A stretch of 20,933 bases of DNA from DASVUC01 sp036387255 (GTDB lineage: Bacteria > Planctomycetota > Phycisphaerae > Tepidisphaerales > Tepidisphaeraceae), in the NCBI GenBank assembly GCA_036387255.1, contig DASVUC010000217.1:1-20933 (forward strand). Reading direction: 5' to 3'. A program made the translations under genes and the position numbers. This document shows positions 1 to 7,328 of this stretch, piece after piece. Under the pieces are notes generated by a model, which was not told the DNA's origin, searched no databases, and saw nothing but the letters and a program-made list of their open reading frames with translations. Position 1 is the first letter of the stretch, and each line of letters starts with the position of its first letter.

Positions 1-1
1 G

Positions 2-364
2 CTGATCACGATGCTCTTCCGGTTTCTTCCCGACGTGCGAATCGACTGGCGCGATGTGTTCCTCGGCGCTCTCGTCACCGCGATCCTCTTCAAGCTCGGC
101 CAATACCTCCTTGGCCTCTACTTCCGCTACGGCTCCACCACCAGCGCGTACGGCGCGGCCGGCTCCTTCGTCGCCGTCCTGCTCTGGGTCTACTACTCCG
201 GCTGGATTCTCTTCTTCGGCGCCGAGTTCACCTGTGTCTATGCCAAGAGCCGGGGCCGAGGTTTCGAACCCGCCCCCGACGCCGTGAAACTCTCCCCCCT
301 CGACCGAGCCGCCCAGGGCCTCCCTCCCTCAGAAAAAATCCCCAATACTCCGATCGCACCTTAG
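2..364 (+). CDS. YihY/BrkB-family inner-membrane protein, C-terminal part (5' truncated)
   Basis: The frame is open from the window edge, so the first visible ATG (position 11) is probably internal and the gene starts outside the window. The visible ~120 residues match the end of the YihY/BrkB (UPF0761) family. A segment beginning FLPDVRIDWRDVFLGALVTA leads into a hydrophobic helix, then comes the family's YGAAGSFVAVLLWVYYSGWI signature and FGAEFTCVYA, with a hydrophilic tail of about 45 residues. These are polytopic inner-membrane proteins once annotated as ribonuclease BN; their function is not established, and transport has been suggested. The two hydrophobic segments are around visible residues 15-32 and 48-70. 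The downstream gap to nuoD (365-498) shows no clear terminator. The family call is confident and the function unknown. Confidence 0.85.
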   Translation: MITMLFRFLPDVRIDWRDVFLGALVTAILFKLGQYLLGLYFRYGSTTSAYGAAGSFVAVLLWVYYSGWILFFGAEFTCVYAKSRGRGFEPAPDAVKLSPLDRAAQGLPPSEKIPNTPIAP

Positions 365-464
365 ACTGAGTTTCGCATGTGTTTGGCCGCCTCGCGTGCG
401 ATGCGCTGCTCCTGGATTCCATCTTCAAATCCACCATCGCAGACGCCAACGCCCCAACTCCCGC

Positions 465-492
465 GTGACAAACTGCCCGGCTCATCTACAAT
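465..492 (+). promoter_or_regulatory. Sigma70-like promoter of nuoD, placing transcription start at the ATG
   Basis: A -35 GTGACA (465-470, five of six consensus bases) and a -10 TACAAT (487-492, five of six) are separated by 16 bases. Six bases then separate the -10 from the ATG at 499, so the expected +1 falls on the initiation codon. No Shine-Dalgarno sequence precedes that ATG, consistent with a leaderless mRNA. Confidence 0.6.
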
Positions 493-498
493 TCTGAT

Positions 499-1701
499 AT
501 GTCCACGATGCATCCACCCATCACGTCGGACCCGCAGGTGAAAACCGTCAGCTACGGCCTCGCCCCCGGAGCCCTGGATGAATCAATCGACGTCGAATCC
601 GAAGAGATGCTCGTCAACATGGGCCCGCAGCACCCCTCCACCCACGGCGTGCTGCGCATCGTGCTCCGTACCGACGGCGAAATGGTCCTCGAAGCGGTCC
701 CCCATCTGGGCTACCTCCACCGCTGCAAGGAGAAGATTGCCGAGAATCTCGCCTACTACCAGTACATCGGCTACACCGACCGCCTCGACTACCTCGCCGC
801 GATGAACAACAACCACGCCTGGTCGATGGCCGTGGAAAAACTGGCGAACATTGAAGTGCCAATCCGCGCCGAATACATCCGCGTCCTCGCCGCGGAGCTC
901 AACCGCATCGCCTCGCATCTCGTCAGCTTCGGAACCTACGGCCTGGACATGGGCGCCTTCACGCCCTTCCTCTACGCCTTCCGCGAGCGCGAATACATCC
1001 TCGACCTCTTCGAGCAACTCTGCGGCGCACGCCTCACCCTCAGCTACATCAACGTGGGCGGCGTCACCTGGGATCTGCCCCCGCAGTTCCTCGAAAAGCT
1101 CACCGAGTTTCTCGACTACTTCGAGCCCAAGATCGACGAATACAACGATCTGCTCACCTTCAACCACATCTTCGTCAAGCGCACCGCCAACGTCGGCGTC
1201 TGCACCAAAGATATCTGCATCAAGTACGCCCTCTCTGGTCCGATGATCCGCGGCAGCGGCATCCCGCTCGACCTGCGCCGCGACCGCCCGTACAGCATCT
1301 ACGACCGCCTCGAGTTTGATGTCTGCGTCGGCACAGGCGCCAAGGGACAGCTTGGCGATTGCTGGGACCGATACTGGGTCAAGATGCAGGAGATGAAGCA
1401 GTGTGTCCGCATCCTGCGCCAGTGCATCGCGCAAATGCCCGAAGGACCATTCCGCGCCAAGCTCCCCCGCGCCATGAAAGTCCCACCTGGCGAAGTCTAC
1501 TGCGAATACGAAAATCCCCGCGGCCACCTCGGGTTCTACATCGAATCCCAGGGCGGGGTCATTCCCTACCGCGTCAAGATCCGCGGCCCCTCCTTCGTCA
1601 ACCTCGCCGTCACCGGCGAGTTGTGCCGAAATGTTTTGCTCGCTGACGTTCCCGCCATCGTCGGGTCTATCGATATCGTCATGGGCGAGGTGGATCGATG
1701 A
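499..1701 (+). CDS. nuoD: NADH-quinone oxidoreductase subunit D
   Basis: NuoD is the 49-kDa-type subunit of respiratory complex I. It sits in the peripheral arm at the quinone-binding site, on the cytoplasmic face of the inner membrane. The 400-residue product has family-typical length and motifs: NMGPQHPSTHG (40-50, the loop carrying the quinone-site histidine in this family), GYLHRCKEKIAE (71-82), YTDRLDYLAAMNNNHAW (92-108), and a C-terminus ending GEVDR. It is not fused to NuoC. Unusually, no other complex I gene lies next to it: upstream is a BrkB-type gene, and downstream, overlapping by four bases (ATGA), is a KTN-domain gene. The start at 499 is supported by a promoter whose +1 would fall there; an ATG at 508 is possible. 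The family call is very secure. Confidence 0.97.
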   Translation: MSTMHPPITSDPQVKTVSYGLAPGALDESIDVESEEMLVNMGPQHPSTHGVLRIVLRTDGEMVLEAVPHLGYLHRCKEKIAENLAYYQYIGYTDRLDYLAAMNNNHAWSMAVEKLANIEVPIRAEYIRVLAAELNRIASHLVSFGTYGLDMGAFTPFLYAFREREYILDLFEQLCGARLTLSYINVGGVTWDLPPQFLEKLTEFLDYFEPKIDEYNDLLTFNHIFVKRTANVGVCTKDICIKYALSGPMIRGSGIPLDLRRDRPYSIYDRLEFDVCVGTGAKGQLGDCWDRYWVKMQEMKQCVRILRQCIAQMPEGPFRAKLPRAMKVPPGEVYCEYENPRGHLGFYIESQGGVIPYRVKIRGPSFVNLAVTGELCRNVLLADVPAIVGSIDIVMGEVDR

Positions 1702-2162
1702 GTCGTGCCTGCGGGGAGAACCATCGTTCTTCCCAGCCGACCGGCAAGCCCCAACACGTCATCATCGCCGGATTCGGACTCTCCGGCCGAGCCTGCGCCA
1801 ACGTCCTCCTCGCCAAAGGCATCTCCATCTGCGTCATCGAGAAGAACCAGGTGACGGTGGATCGCTGCCAGGCCGGCGGACTGGAAATCATCGGCGGCGA
1901 CGCGAGCGACCCGGAAGTCTTGAAGCAAGCCGGCATCGAACGCGCGACCGAAGTTGCCGTCACCATCCCCGATGACGCCACAACGTTGCAGATCGTCGAG
2001 CAGGCCCGCGCTCTGAACAAAACCGCGCACGTCGTTGCCCGCTGCACGTTCGTCTCGGGCGGCATGGAAGCCTGCCGCAGAGGCGCCAACCAGGTTGTCG
2101 TCGCGGAGCAGGTGGTGGCAGGGGAGTTCGGCCGGGTGATGCGCGAAATCGGGGGCAAATAG
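1698..2162 (+). CDS. Stand-alone NAD(H)-binding KTN/TrkA-N domain protein
   Basis: This 154-residue protein is essentially a single RCK_N (KTN) Rossmann domain. After about 19 polar residues it has VIIAGFGLSG, with GxGxxG at 25-30, then CVIEKN, where the acidic E48 at the end of the second strand is the type that binds the NAD ribose. The family-typical GGDASDPEVL, and GANQVVVAEQVVAGEFGRVM near the end, follow. It has no membrane segment, no ion-channel pore and no second TrkA-C domain. Such domains normally gate potassium channels or transporters, or occur in TrkA, in response to NAD(H). Here the start codon overlaps the nuoD stop, so translation is probably coupled. A redox-sensing role linked to complex I is inference only. 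The domain call is confident; the partner is unknown. Confidence 0.85.
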   Translation: MSRACGENHRSSQPTGKPQHVIIAGFGLSGRACANVLLAKGISICVIEKNQVTVDRCQAGGLEIIGGDASDPEVLKQAGIERATEVAVTIPDDATTLQIVEQARALNKTAHVVARCTFVSGGMEACRRGANQVVVAEQVVAGEFGRVMREIGGK

Positions 2163-2223
2163 CACCCTCCACGATGTACAACTTTGAGTCATCCCGCGCG
2201 TCTATGCTTGTGCAGGAGACCCT

Positions 2224-3360
2224 ATGAAAAACTGGTTCCCCATCGTGTTGGTCACCCTGATCCTCGCCCCCGTTGCACTCGCGCAAGACGCCACCGCCCA
2301 GGCGCAGCAACTCATCGACAAGGGCCTCAACTTCCTTAAAACTCAGCAGCAACCCGACGGCGGGTGGCAGCAGGCCAACCAGCCGCCCGGGGTCACCGCT
2401 ATCGTCCTCCGCGCCTTCGTCCGCGATCAAAAGTACAACGCCAAGACTGACTTCATCAAGCGCGGCTACGACAAGCTCTTCTCATATCAGACCGAGCAGG
2501 GCGGCATCTATAAGGACCTGCTCGCAAACTACAACACCTCCATCGCCATCAGCGCTATCGCCGCCGCCAATGAGCCGACGTTTAAAGATCGCCTCGATCG
2601 CGCCACCGCCTTCGTCAAAGGTCTCCAGTGGACCGAGTCCGCCACCGGCGCTGAAGGCAAAAAAGTGGACAAATCTGATCCGCGCTTCGGCGGCTGGGGC
2701 TACGGACGCCACGAGCGCCCCGATCTCTCCAACGCCCACTTCGCCATGGAAGCGCTTCACGATGCAGGCCTGAGCAAGGACGATCCCGCCTATCAAGCCG
2801 CCGTCGTCTTCCTCTCGCGCACGCAGAACTCATCAGAGACCAACGACCTCCCCTGGGCCACCGACGACGGCGGCTTCGTCTACACCCCCGCCGGCGACGG
2901 CGACTCCGAAGCCGGTATGGAAGTCGGACCCGACGGCAAAAAGCACCCCCGCAGCTACGGCTCAATGACCTACGCGGGGCTCAAGAGCATGATCTATGCC
3001 GGCCTGTCGAAAGAAGATCCGCGCGTCAAAGCCGCCATCGATTGGATCCGCCGCAACTGGACGCTGGAGGAAAACCCAGGCATGGGCGCCGCCGATGCTG
3101 GCAAATCCGGTCACGGCCTCTATTACTACTACTACGTCTTTGCCCACGCCCTGCACGCTTACGGCGAGCACGTCATCATCGACGCCAAAGGCGCTACACA
3201 CGATTGGCGCCGCGAACTCATCGCCAAGCTCGCATCGCTTCAGAAGCCTGACGGCTCCTGGGCTGGTGAGAAACGCTGGATGGAAGACAACCCGGTGCTG
3301 GTGACGGCCTACACCGTTCTCGCGCTCCAGGAAGCCGGAGCCGATCTGCGGATGAAATAG
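2224..3360 (+). CDS. Secreted prenyltransferase/squalene-oxidase-repeat protein
   Basis: The 378-residue product begins with a signal peptide (residues 1-20, ending PVALA before QDA), so it should be exported. The mature part carries alpha/alpha-toroid repeats of the prenyltransferase/squalene cyclase superfamily. Examples are GLNFLKTQQQPDGGWQQ near residue 35, a GGWGYG turn, a GSMTYAGLKSMIYAGL helix and LASLQKPDGSWAG near the C-terminus. I see no DXDD motif of the kind used by squalene-hopene cyclases, so terpene cyclisation is not supported. Comparable exported repeat proteins are common in Planctomycetota, usually without known function. A Shine-Dalgarno AGGAG (2214-2218) precedes the ATG. 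It stands alone, with 61 bases before it and about 105 after. Confidence 0.8.
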   Translation: MKNWFPIVLVTLILAPVALAQDATAQAQQLIDKGLNFLKTQQQPDGGWQQANQPPGVTAIVLRAFVRDQKYNAKTDFIKRGYDKLFSYQTEQGGIYKDLLANYNTSIAISAIAAANEPTFKDRLDRATAFVKGLQWTESATGAEGKKVDKSDPRFGGWGYGRHERPDLSNAHFAMEALHDAGLSKDDPAYQAAVVFLSRTQNSSETNDLPWATDDGGFVYTPAGDGDSEAGMEVGPDGKKHPRSYGSMTYAGLKSMIYAGLSKEDPRVKAAIDWIRRNWTLEENPGMGAADAGKSGHGLYYYYYVFAHALHAYGEHVIIDAKGATHDWRRELIAKLASLQKPDGSWAGEKRWMEDNPVLVTAYTVLALQEAGADLRMK

Positions 3361-3414
3361 TTCGCTCTACCGATTTCACGCTCGTTTCATCCTGCCGGGC
3401 TAAGCTTCTCCAGT

Positions 3415-3433
3415 CAGGCTGATGGTCAGCCTG
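3415..3433 (+). other. Hairpin in the leader of the PepSY gene
   Basis: CAGGCTGA (3415-3422) and TCAGCCTG (3426-3433) form a perfect 8-bp inverted repeat around a TGG loop, 32 bases before the PepSY gene start. No T-run follows, so an intrinsic terminator is unlikely. It could be an operator, such as for the linked OmpR-type regulator, or an mRNA structure. Confidence 0.5.
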
Positions 3434-3465
3434 CGCAAGTGCCCTCTGACGGAAGGAGTTCGTTC

Positions 3466-3873
3466 ATGCGAAAAATGATGCTTTTGATGGCGATGTGCGT
3501 CATCGCCGGCTGCACCATGATGTCTCGTGCCGACGACAAGGATAAGGACAAAGAAGAAGGCAACGAGCAGAAGATGGCGTTCAACCAGGCGCCGCAGTCG
3601 GTGCAGCAGACGCTGACCAAGGAAGCCGACGGGAACAAGATTGATCAGGTCGATAAGGAGACCGACGACGGCAAAACAATCTACGAAGCCGACGTCACCA
3701 TCAACGGCAAGAACTATGAGATCAAGGTTGCCGAAGATGGCACGCTGATCTCCAAAAAGCTCGACATGGAAGACGAGAAGGACGAGCACAAGGAAGGCAA
3801 GAACGGTAAGCACGAAGGCAAGGACGACGACGACAAGAACGAAAAGAGCGAGAAGCACGAAGAGAAGAAGTAA
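3466..3873 (+). CDS. PepSY-like domain lipoprotein with charged tail
   Basis: The 135-residue product starts with a short hydrophobic signal ending VIAGC (C16), which fits a lipobox; cleavage after SRA is the alternative. Residues ~38-95 resemble a PepSY/BLIP-like periplasmic domain: QAPQSVQQTLTKEA, then strands YEADVTINGKNYEIKV and GTLISKK. The last ~40 residues are almost entirely K, D, E, H, N and G, a low-complexity charged tail. The ATG at 3466 is chosen because GGAAGGAG (3451-3458) precedes it at good spacing; an in-frame start at 3439 would put nine polar residues before the signal. PepSY-type proteins often sit beside two-component systems, and this one heads a run ending in such a system. 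Metal or protease-inhibitor roles are unproven. Confidence 0.75.
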   Translation: MRKMMLLMAMCVIAGCTMMSRADDKDKDKEEGNEQKMAFNQAPQSVQQTLTKEADGNKIDQVDKETDDGKTIYEADVTINGKNYEIKVAEDGTLISKKLDMEDEKDEHKEGKNGKHEGKDDDDKNEKSEKHEEKK

Positions 3874-3886
3874 GCCCGTCACCCCC

Positions 3887-3913
3887 GGCGGAGGCGCATC
3901 ACGCGCCTCCGCC
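3887..3913 (+). terminator. GC-rich hairpin after the PepSY gene, without a T-run
   Basis: GGCGGAGGCGC (3887-3897) pairs perfectly with GCGCCTCCGCC (3903-3913) around an ATCAC loop. Because TTCACG rather than a T-run follows, it may act as an attenuator or mRNA-stabilising structure that lowers expression of the next genes rather than as a full terminator. Confidence 0.5.
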
Positions 3914-3943
3914 TTCACGTAAAGACCAATCAGGGAGCAGGCG

Positions 3944-4624
3944 ATGAAAATCGCAAAACTGGCTGTGTGGACGGTTGTCGCGCTCATGCTGGCAATGCGC
4001 GTCGGCGCAAAAGAAGAGAAGTCCTTCCGCGAGACGTTCGACGTCGATAAAGCCAACCTCGGCCCCACCGGCGACAACAAATACTTTCCCCTCAAGCCCG
4101 GCCGCGCCCTCCGCTACAAGGACGAAGACGGAACGCTGCTCATCACCGTGCTGGATGACACGCAGGTCATCGACGGCGTCACCACACGCGTGGTCGAGGA
4201 GCGCGAAGAGAAGAACGGCAAGCTGATCGAAGTCTCCCGCAACTTCTTCGCCGCCGATAAAACCGATGGCGCTGTCTACTACTTCGGCGAAGACGTCGAC
4301 ATCTACAAGGACGGCAAAGTCGTTAATCACGAAAGTGCCTGGCGCTCCGGCGAAAATGGTGCGAAGTTCGGCCTCTTCGTCCCTGCCAATCCCAAGGTCG
4401 GCGACCGCTTCTACCAGGAGCAGGCGCCCAAGGTGGCTATGGATCGAGCCGAAGTCGTCAGCATCGACGAAACAGTGAACGTGCAAGCGGGAAGATTCCA
4501 GCACTGCGTGCGCATGAAGGAAACCTCGCCGCTGGAGAAGGGGAGCTCCGTAAAGGTCTACGCCCCCAACGTCGGGCTGGTGCAAGACGACGAGATGGAG
4601 CTCGTCAAGATCGAACCCAAATGA
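3944..4624 (+). CDS. Exported protein of unknown function, linked to a two-component system
   Basis: I do not recognise a named family. The 226-residue product has an N-terminal signal (1-22, ending MRVGA before KEEK) and no further membrane segment, so it is probably periplasmic. The mature part looks beta-rich. Notable stretches are KYFPLKPGRALRYKDEDG, repeated short strands such as TRVVEEREEKNGKLIEVSR, YYFGEDVDIYKDGKVVNHES and KVYAPNVGLVQDDEMELVKI. The ending resembles exported proteins that form a sheet around a YxxxxGLVxxD turn. GGGAGC (3934-3939) precedes the ATG. Its stop codon overlaps an ATG (4621), 54 bases before the likely regulator start, so it is probably co-transcribed with the regulator and kinase and could be their target or sensory partner. 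This is inference from position. Confidence 0.7.
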   Translation: MKIAKLAVWTVVALMLAMRVGAKEEKSFRETFDVDKANLGPTGDNKYFPLKPGRALRYKDEDGTLLITVLDDTQVIDGVTTRVVEEREEKNGKLIEVSRNFFAADKTDGAVYYFGEDVDIYKDGKVVNHESAWRSGENGAKFGLFVPANPKVGDRFYQEQAPKVAMDRAEVVSIDETVNVQAGRFQHCVRMKETSPLEKGSSVKVYAPNVGLVQDDEMELVKIEPK

Positions 4625-4636
4625 TGCTTCTGGTAC

Positions 4637-4657
4637 CACGCGGTTTTCCACCGCGTG
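4637..4657. other. Perfect hairpin just before the response regulator start
   Basis: CACGCGG (4637-4643) and CCGCGTG (4651-4657) flank a seven-base loop, 17 bases before the ATG at 4675. It lies between two in-frame ATGs (4621 and 4675) and no Shine-Dalgarno sequence is visible near either. It may influence initiation or be a remnant of a dispersed palindromic repeat. Confidence 0.45.
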
Positions 4658-4674
4658 CTTCTTCTCTGCACCAA

Positions 4675-5352
4675 ATGCGCATCCTCGTCATCGAAGATTA
4701 CGACCTCCTCCGCGACTCCATCGTCCAGGGCCTGCGCGAAGCGCACTTCGCCGTGGATGAAGCCTCCGACGGCGAGCAAGGCTGGTGGCACGCCCAGACC
4801 GGCGCCTTCGACGTCATCATCCTCGACCTCATGCTCCCGCGCCTCGATGGGCTCTCCCTGCTAAAGCGCCTCCGCGAAAAGAAAGTGGACAGCCACGTCC
4901 TCATTCTCACCGCGAAGGACTCAATCGAGGACCGGATCAAGGGCCTCGACATTGGCGCGGATGACTACCTCCTCAAGCCCTTCGCCTTCGGCGAGCTGCT
5001 GGCGCGCGTGCGCGCGCTCGTCCGCCGTAAGTACGAAGCCAAGTCTCCGGTCATCCAGGTCGAAGATCTCGAACTCGACACCCTCACCCGCTCCGTCCGC
5101 CGATCAGGCGAGCGCGTCGACCTCAGCGCTAAGGAGTACGCGCTGCTCGAACTCCTCGCTAACCGCGCCGGTCAGGTCGTCACACGCTCCGACATCTGGG
5201 AGAAAATCTACGATTCCCAAGCCGATGCCCTCAGCAACGTCGTCGACGTTTTCATCGGTCATCTCCGCAAGAAGATCGAGCGCGAAGGCCTCCCGCGTCT
5301 CATCCACACCCGCCGCGGCATCGGCTACGTGCTGGGGAGGACGGACGCGTGA
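4675..5352 (+). CDS. OmpR/PhoB-family response regulator
   Basis: This is a 225-residue two-domain DNA-binding response regulator. The receiver domain (1-~118) has the acidic pair E7/D8, phosphoacceptor D51 in VIILDLMLP, T79 in LILTAKD and K101 in LLKPFAF. A winged-helix Trans_reg_C domain (~125-222) includes SAKEYALLELLANRAGQVVT and the closing HTRRGIGYVLG. The start at 4675 is chosen because MRILVIED is the canonical first strand; an in-frame ATG at 4621 would add 18 residues and overlap the previous stop. The stop overlaps the GTG of the kinase by four bases, so the two are translated as a pair. It probably controls the PepSY and exported-protein genes just upstream, which is inference. 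Confidence 0.95.
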   Translation: MRILVIEDYDLLRDSIVQGLREAHFAVDEASDGEQGWWHAQTGAFDVIILDLMLPRLDGLSLLKRLREKKVDSHVLILTAKDSIEDRIKGLDIGADDYLLKPFAFGELLARVRALVRRKYEAKSPVIQVEDLELDTLTRSVRRSGERVDLSAKEYALLELLANRAGQVVTRSDIWEKIYDSQADALSNVVDVFIGHLRKKIEREGLPRLIHTRRGIGYVLGRTDA

Positions 5353-6788
5353 AATCCCTTCGCTCCGGCCTCATCATCCGCACCGTCGCCGCGTGCGTCG
5401 TCTGCTTCGCCCTCGCAGGCGCGGCACTCTATTTCTCCATTCGGGCTGCGATGATTCAGCAGTTCGACGCTGCCCTTGCCGCCCGGGCCGATTCCATCAC
5501 CGCCGCCACAGAAGCATCGGGCGCGGCCATCAAAGTGGAATCCGAAGGCATCCCTCCTGACTTCACCAGCGGCCGCGATTATTTCCAACTCTGGGACGCC
5601 GCCGGCAACGAAGTTGCAAGCTCCCCCTCGCTCGGGCTTGGCCGCCTTCCTCGCGACATCACCTCCAACCCCATGTTCCTCACGCTTCCAAGCGGCCACT
5701 CCGGCCGCGCACGCCTCAGTGCCTTCTCCCCTCGCCGCGATGATGAACGTCCGGACGCCGCCGCCACCCAACCGCCGCCGCAAGTCACGCTCGTCGTCGC
5801 CTCGGATGCGACCGGTCTTCATCGCGACCTCCAGCGCACGCTCCTCCTCATCCTCTTCGTCTTCACGCTCGCCATCCTCGGCGCAAGCCTCGTCATGTGG
5901 CGAGCCGTCGCCGCTGGTCTGCGGCCGGTCGGCATCCTCGCCGACCGCATTCGCGCCGCCCGCACCAGCGCTCTTCCGGATCGCATCGATCTCGAGGACG
6001 CGCCCGACGAGCTCTCGCCGGTCGTCATCCGGTTGAACGAGCTGCTCCAAACCATCGAGTGCGCCTTCGCCCGCGAAAAATCCTTCACCGCCGACGTCGC
6101 CCACGAGCTCCGAACCCCCATCAGTGGCCTCGAGTCCATGCTCGAAGTGTGCGCCTCGCGCGAGCGCACCGGCCCTGAATATCGCCAAGTGCTCCACCGC
6201 TGCCGCACCACCGTCCAGGACATGCACCGCCTGATCGAAAAGCTCCTGCTCCTCGCCCGCGCCGACAGCGGCCAGATGCCTGCCCAGATGCAGTGGATCC
6301 ATCTTCGAACGCTTGTCGAGCAATGCTGGGAGCACGTGGAGCCGCGCGCAAAGCAGCGAGAGCTTGGTGTTGCTCTTGATGTTTGCGAAGCAATAGAAGT
6401 CCGTTCCGATCCCGCGCTGCTGACGGTCGTCCTGCACAATCTCTTCGACAACGCCGCCAATTACGCGGACGCCGCGGGAACCATTTCCATTCGCTGGGAA
6501 AGCGCCGGATCGCGTCTCGTTATCGCCAACTCCGGCTGTAGTCTCACGCAGCAGGACCTGCCGAAGGTTTTCGATCGATTCTGGCGTGCGGATTCCTCCC
6601 GCTCGGCCACCGGTCAGCACGCGGGCCTCGGCCTCTCGCTGTGTCGAAAGATCGTCACGCTCCTGGGCGCTTCAACCACAGCCCGCATCGCGGAAGCGGG
6701 AACCTTCGAAGTCGAAATCGCCTTCCACGACAACGCCCGCCACGCAGCCACGGATGTCTCAAACCCTTTGTCCCCATCTGTTACCTGA
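5349..6788 (+). CDS. Membrane sensor histidine kinase, partner of the adjacent regulator
   Basis: The 479-residue protein follows the classical plan. Transmembrane helix 1 is at ~9-31, with a periplasmic sensor region at ~32-160 that shows no domain I can name. Helix 2 is at ~163-185, followed by a HAMP linker. The HisKA box is FTADVAHELRTPISGL with phospho-accepting H252. The HATPase domain has an N-box with N364/N368 (LHNLFDNAANYA) and a GLGLSLCRKI lid region; a D-x-G G1 motif is weak, with ANSGCSL in its place. It begins with GTG overlapping the regulator stop (GTGA), so coupling is likely. It resembles QseC/PmrB-type kinases that pair with OmpR-family regulators. The ligand is unknown. 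Confidence 0.92.
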   Translation: MKSLRSGLIIRTVAACVVCFALAGAALYFSIRAAMIQQFDAALAARADSITAATEASGAAIKVESEGIPPDFTSGRDYFQLWDAAGNEVASSPSLGLGRLPRDITSNPMFLTLPSGHSGRARLSAFSPRRDDERPDAAATQPPPQVTLVVASDATGLHRDLQRTLLLILFVFTLAILGASLVMWRAVAAGLRPVGILADRIRAARTSALPDRIDLEDAPDELSPVVIRLNELLQTIECAFAREKSFTADVAHELRTPISGLESMLEVCASRERTGPEYRQVLHRCRTTVQDMHRLIEKLLLLARADSGQMPAQMQWIHLRTLVEQCWEHVEPRAKQRELGVALDVCEAIEVRSDPALLTVVLHNLFDNAANYADAAGTISIRWESAGSRLVIANSGCSLTQQDLPKVFDRFWRADSSRSATGQHAGLGLSLCRKIVTLLGASTTARIAEAGTFEVEIAFHDNARHAATDVSNPLSPSVT

Positions 6789-6813
6789 GCCCGCTCCTCC
6801 CATCCCCCTTCAC

Positions 6814-6842
6814 TTGCATTTGCCCTTGGTGCCGCCTATCTT
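6814..6842 (+). promoter_or_regulatory. Possible promoter for rpsO
   Basis: TTGCAT (6814-6819) and TATCTT (6837-6842) are 17 bases apart in the 148-base gap before rpsO. Both elements are only partial matches, so the call is weak, but the gap would give a leader of about 90 bases. S15 often represses its own translation by binding such a leader; I cannot assign that structure here. Confidence 0.3.
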
Positions 6843-6936
6843 TCCGTCTCCGATTCGGCCGCACGTCGCGGTCGCGGTCCACTGTTATGACCCTGTTCCC
6901 GGCTTCGGCTGGGACTGTGGTGTCCAGGAGTCCAAG

Positions 6937-7206
6937 ATGTCTATTTCTGTCGAGCAGAAGCAGCAGATTCTCACCGATTACAAGATTCACGACAACGATA
7001 CCGGCTCGCCCGAAGTTCAGATCGCGCTGCTCACCCAGCGTATCACCGAACTCACCGACCACCTCAAGACGCACAAAAAGGACCACTCCTCGCGTCGCGG
7101 GCTGCTCAAGATGGTCGGCAAGCGAAACAGCCTCCTGAAATACCTCACACGCGAAGACCGAACGCGATACCAGCAGATCATTGGTCGCCTCGGTCTGCGT
7201 AAATAA
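6937..7206 (+). CDS. rpsO: 30S ribosomal protein S15
   Basis: The 89-residue product matches S15 along its whole length. It contains HDNDTGSPEVQIALLTQRI (residues ~18-36), HKKDHSSRRGLLKMVGKRNSLLKYL and the C-terminal QQIIGRLGLRK. S15 is a primary binder of the 16S rRNA central domain and helps form an intersubunit bridge. The ATG at 6937 is preceded by CCAGGAG (6924-6930); the longer open frame upstream overlaps the kinase gene and lacks S15 homology, so it is ignored. It is followed by a strong terminator and then pnp, the same rpsO-pnp order seen in many bacteria. Confidence 0.98.
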   Translation: MSISVEQKQQILTDYKIHDNDTGSPEVQIALLTQRITELTDHLKTHKKDHSSRRGLLKMVGKRNSLLKYLTREDRTRYQQIIGRLGLRK

Positions 7207-7217
7207 CGAAATTTGTT

Positions 7218-7251
7218 CCGGGACACGCTCGTGCGTGTCCCGGTTTGTTTT
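7218..7251 (+). terminator. Rho-independent terminator of rpsO
   Basis: CCGGGACACGC (7218-7228) pairs perfectly with GCGTGTCCCGG (7233-7243) across a four-base loop, followed by TTTGTTTT. It lies 12 bases after the rpsO stop and should separate rpsO from pnp transcription at least in part. Confidence 0.9.
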
Positions 7252-7328
7252 ACCGGCGCTTCCTGCCGCTCAACCTCTTGGCCTCGGTTGATCGCCCAGC
7301 AGAAACGTTCCGGGCCGCAAGGCACGAG

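Noticed and set aside
583..1527. Long minus-strand open frame opposite nuoD
   Set aside because: It is the complement of a strongly conserved nuoD; its product is rich in D, E, A and V with no domain, typical of a shadow in GC-rich DNA.
5325..6620. 431-codon minus-strand open frame opposite the histidine kinase
   Set aside because: Low-complexity E/G/A-rich translation and complete overlap with a kinase that has all expected motifs.
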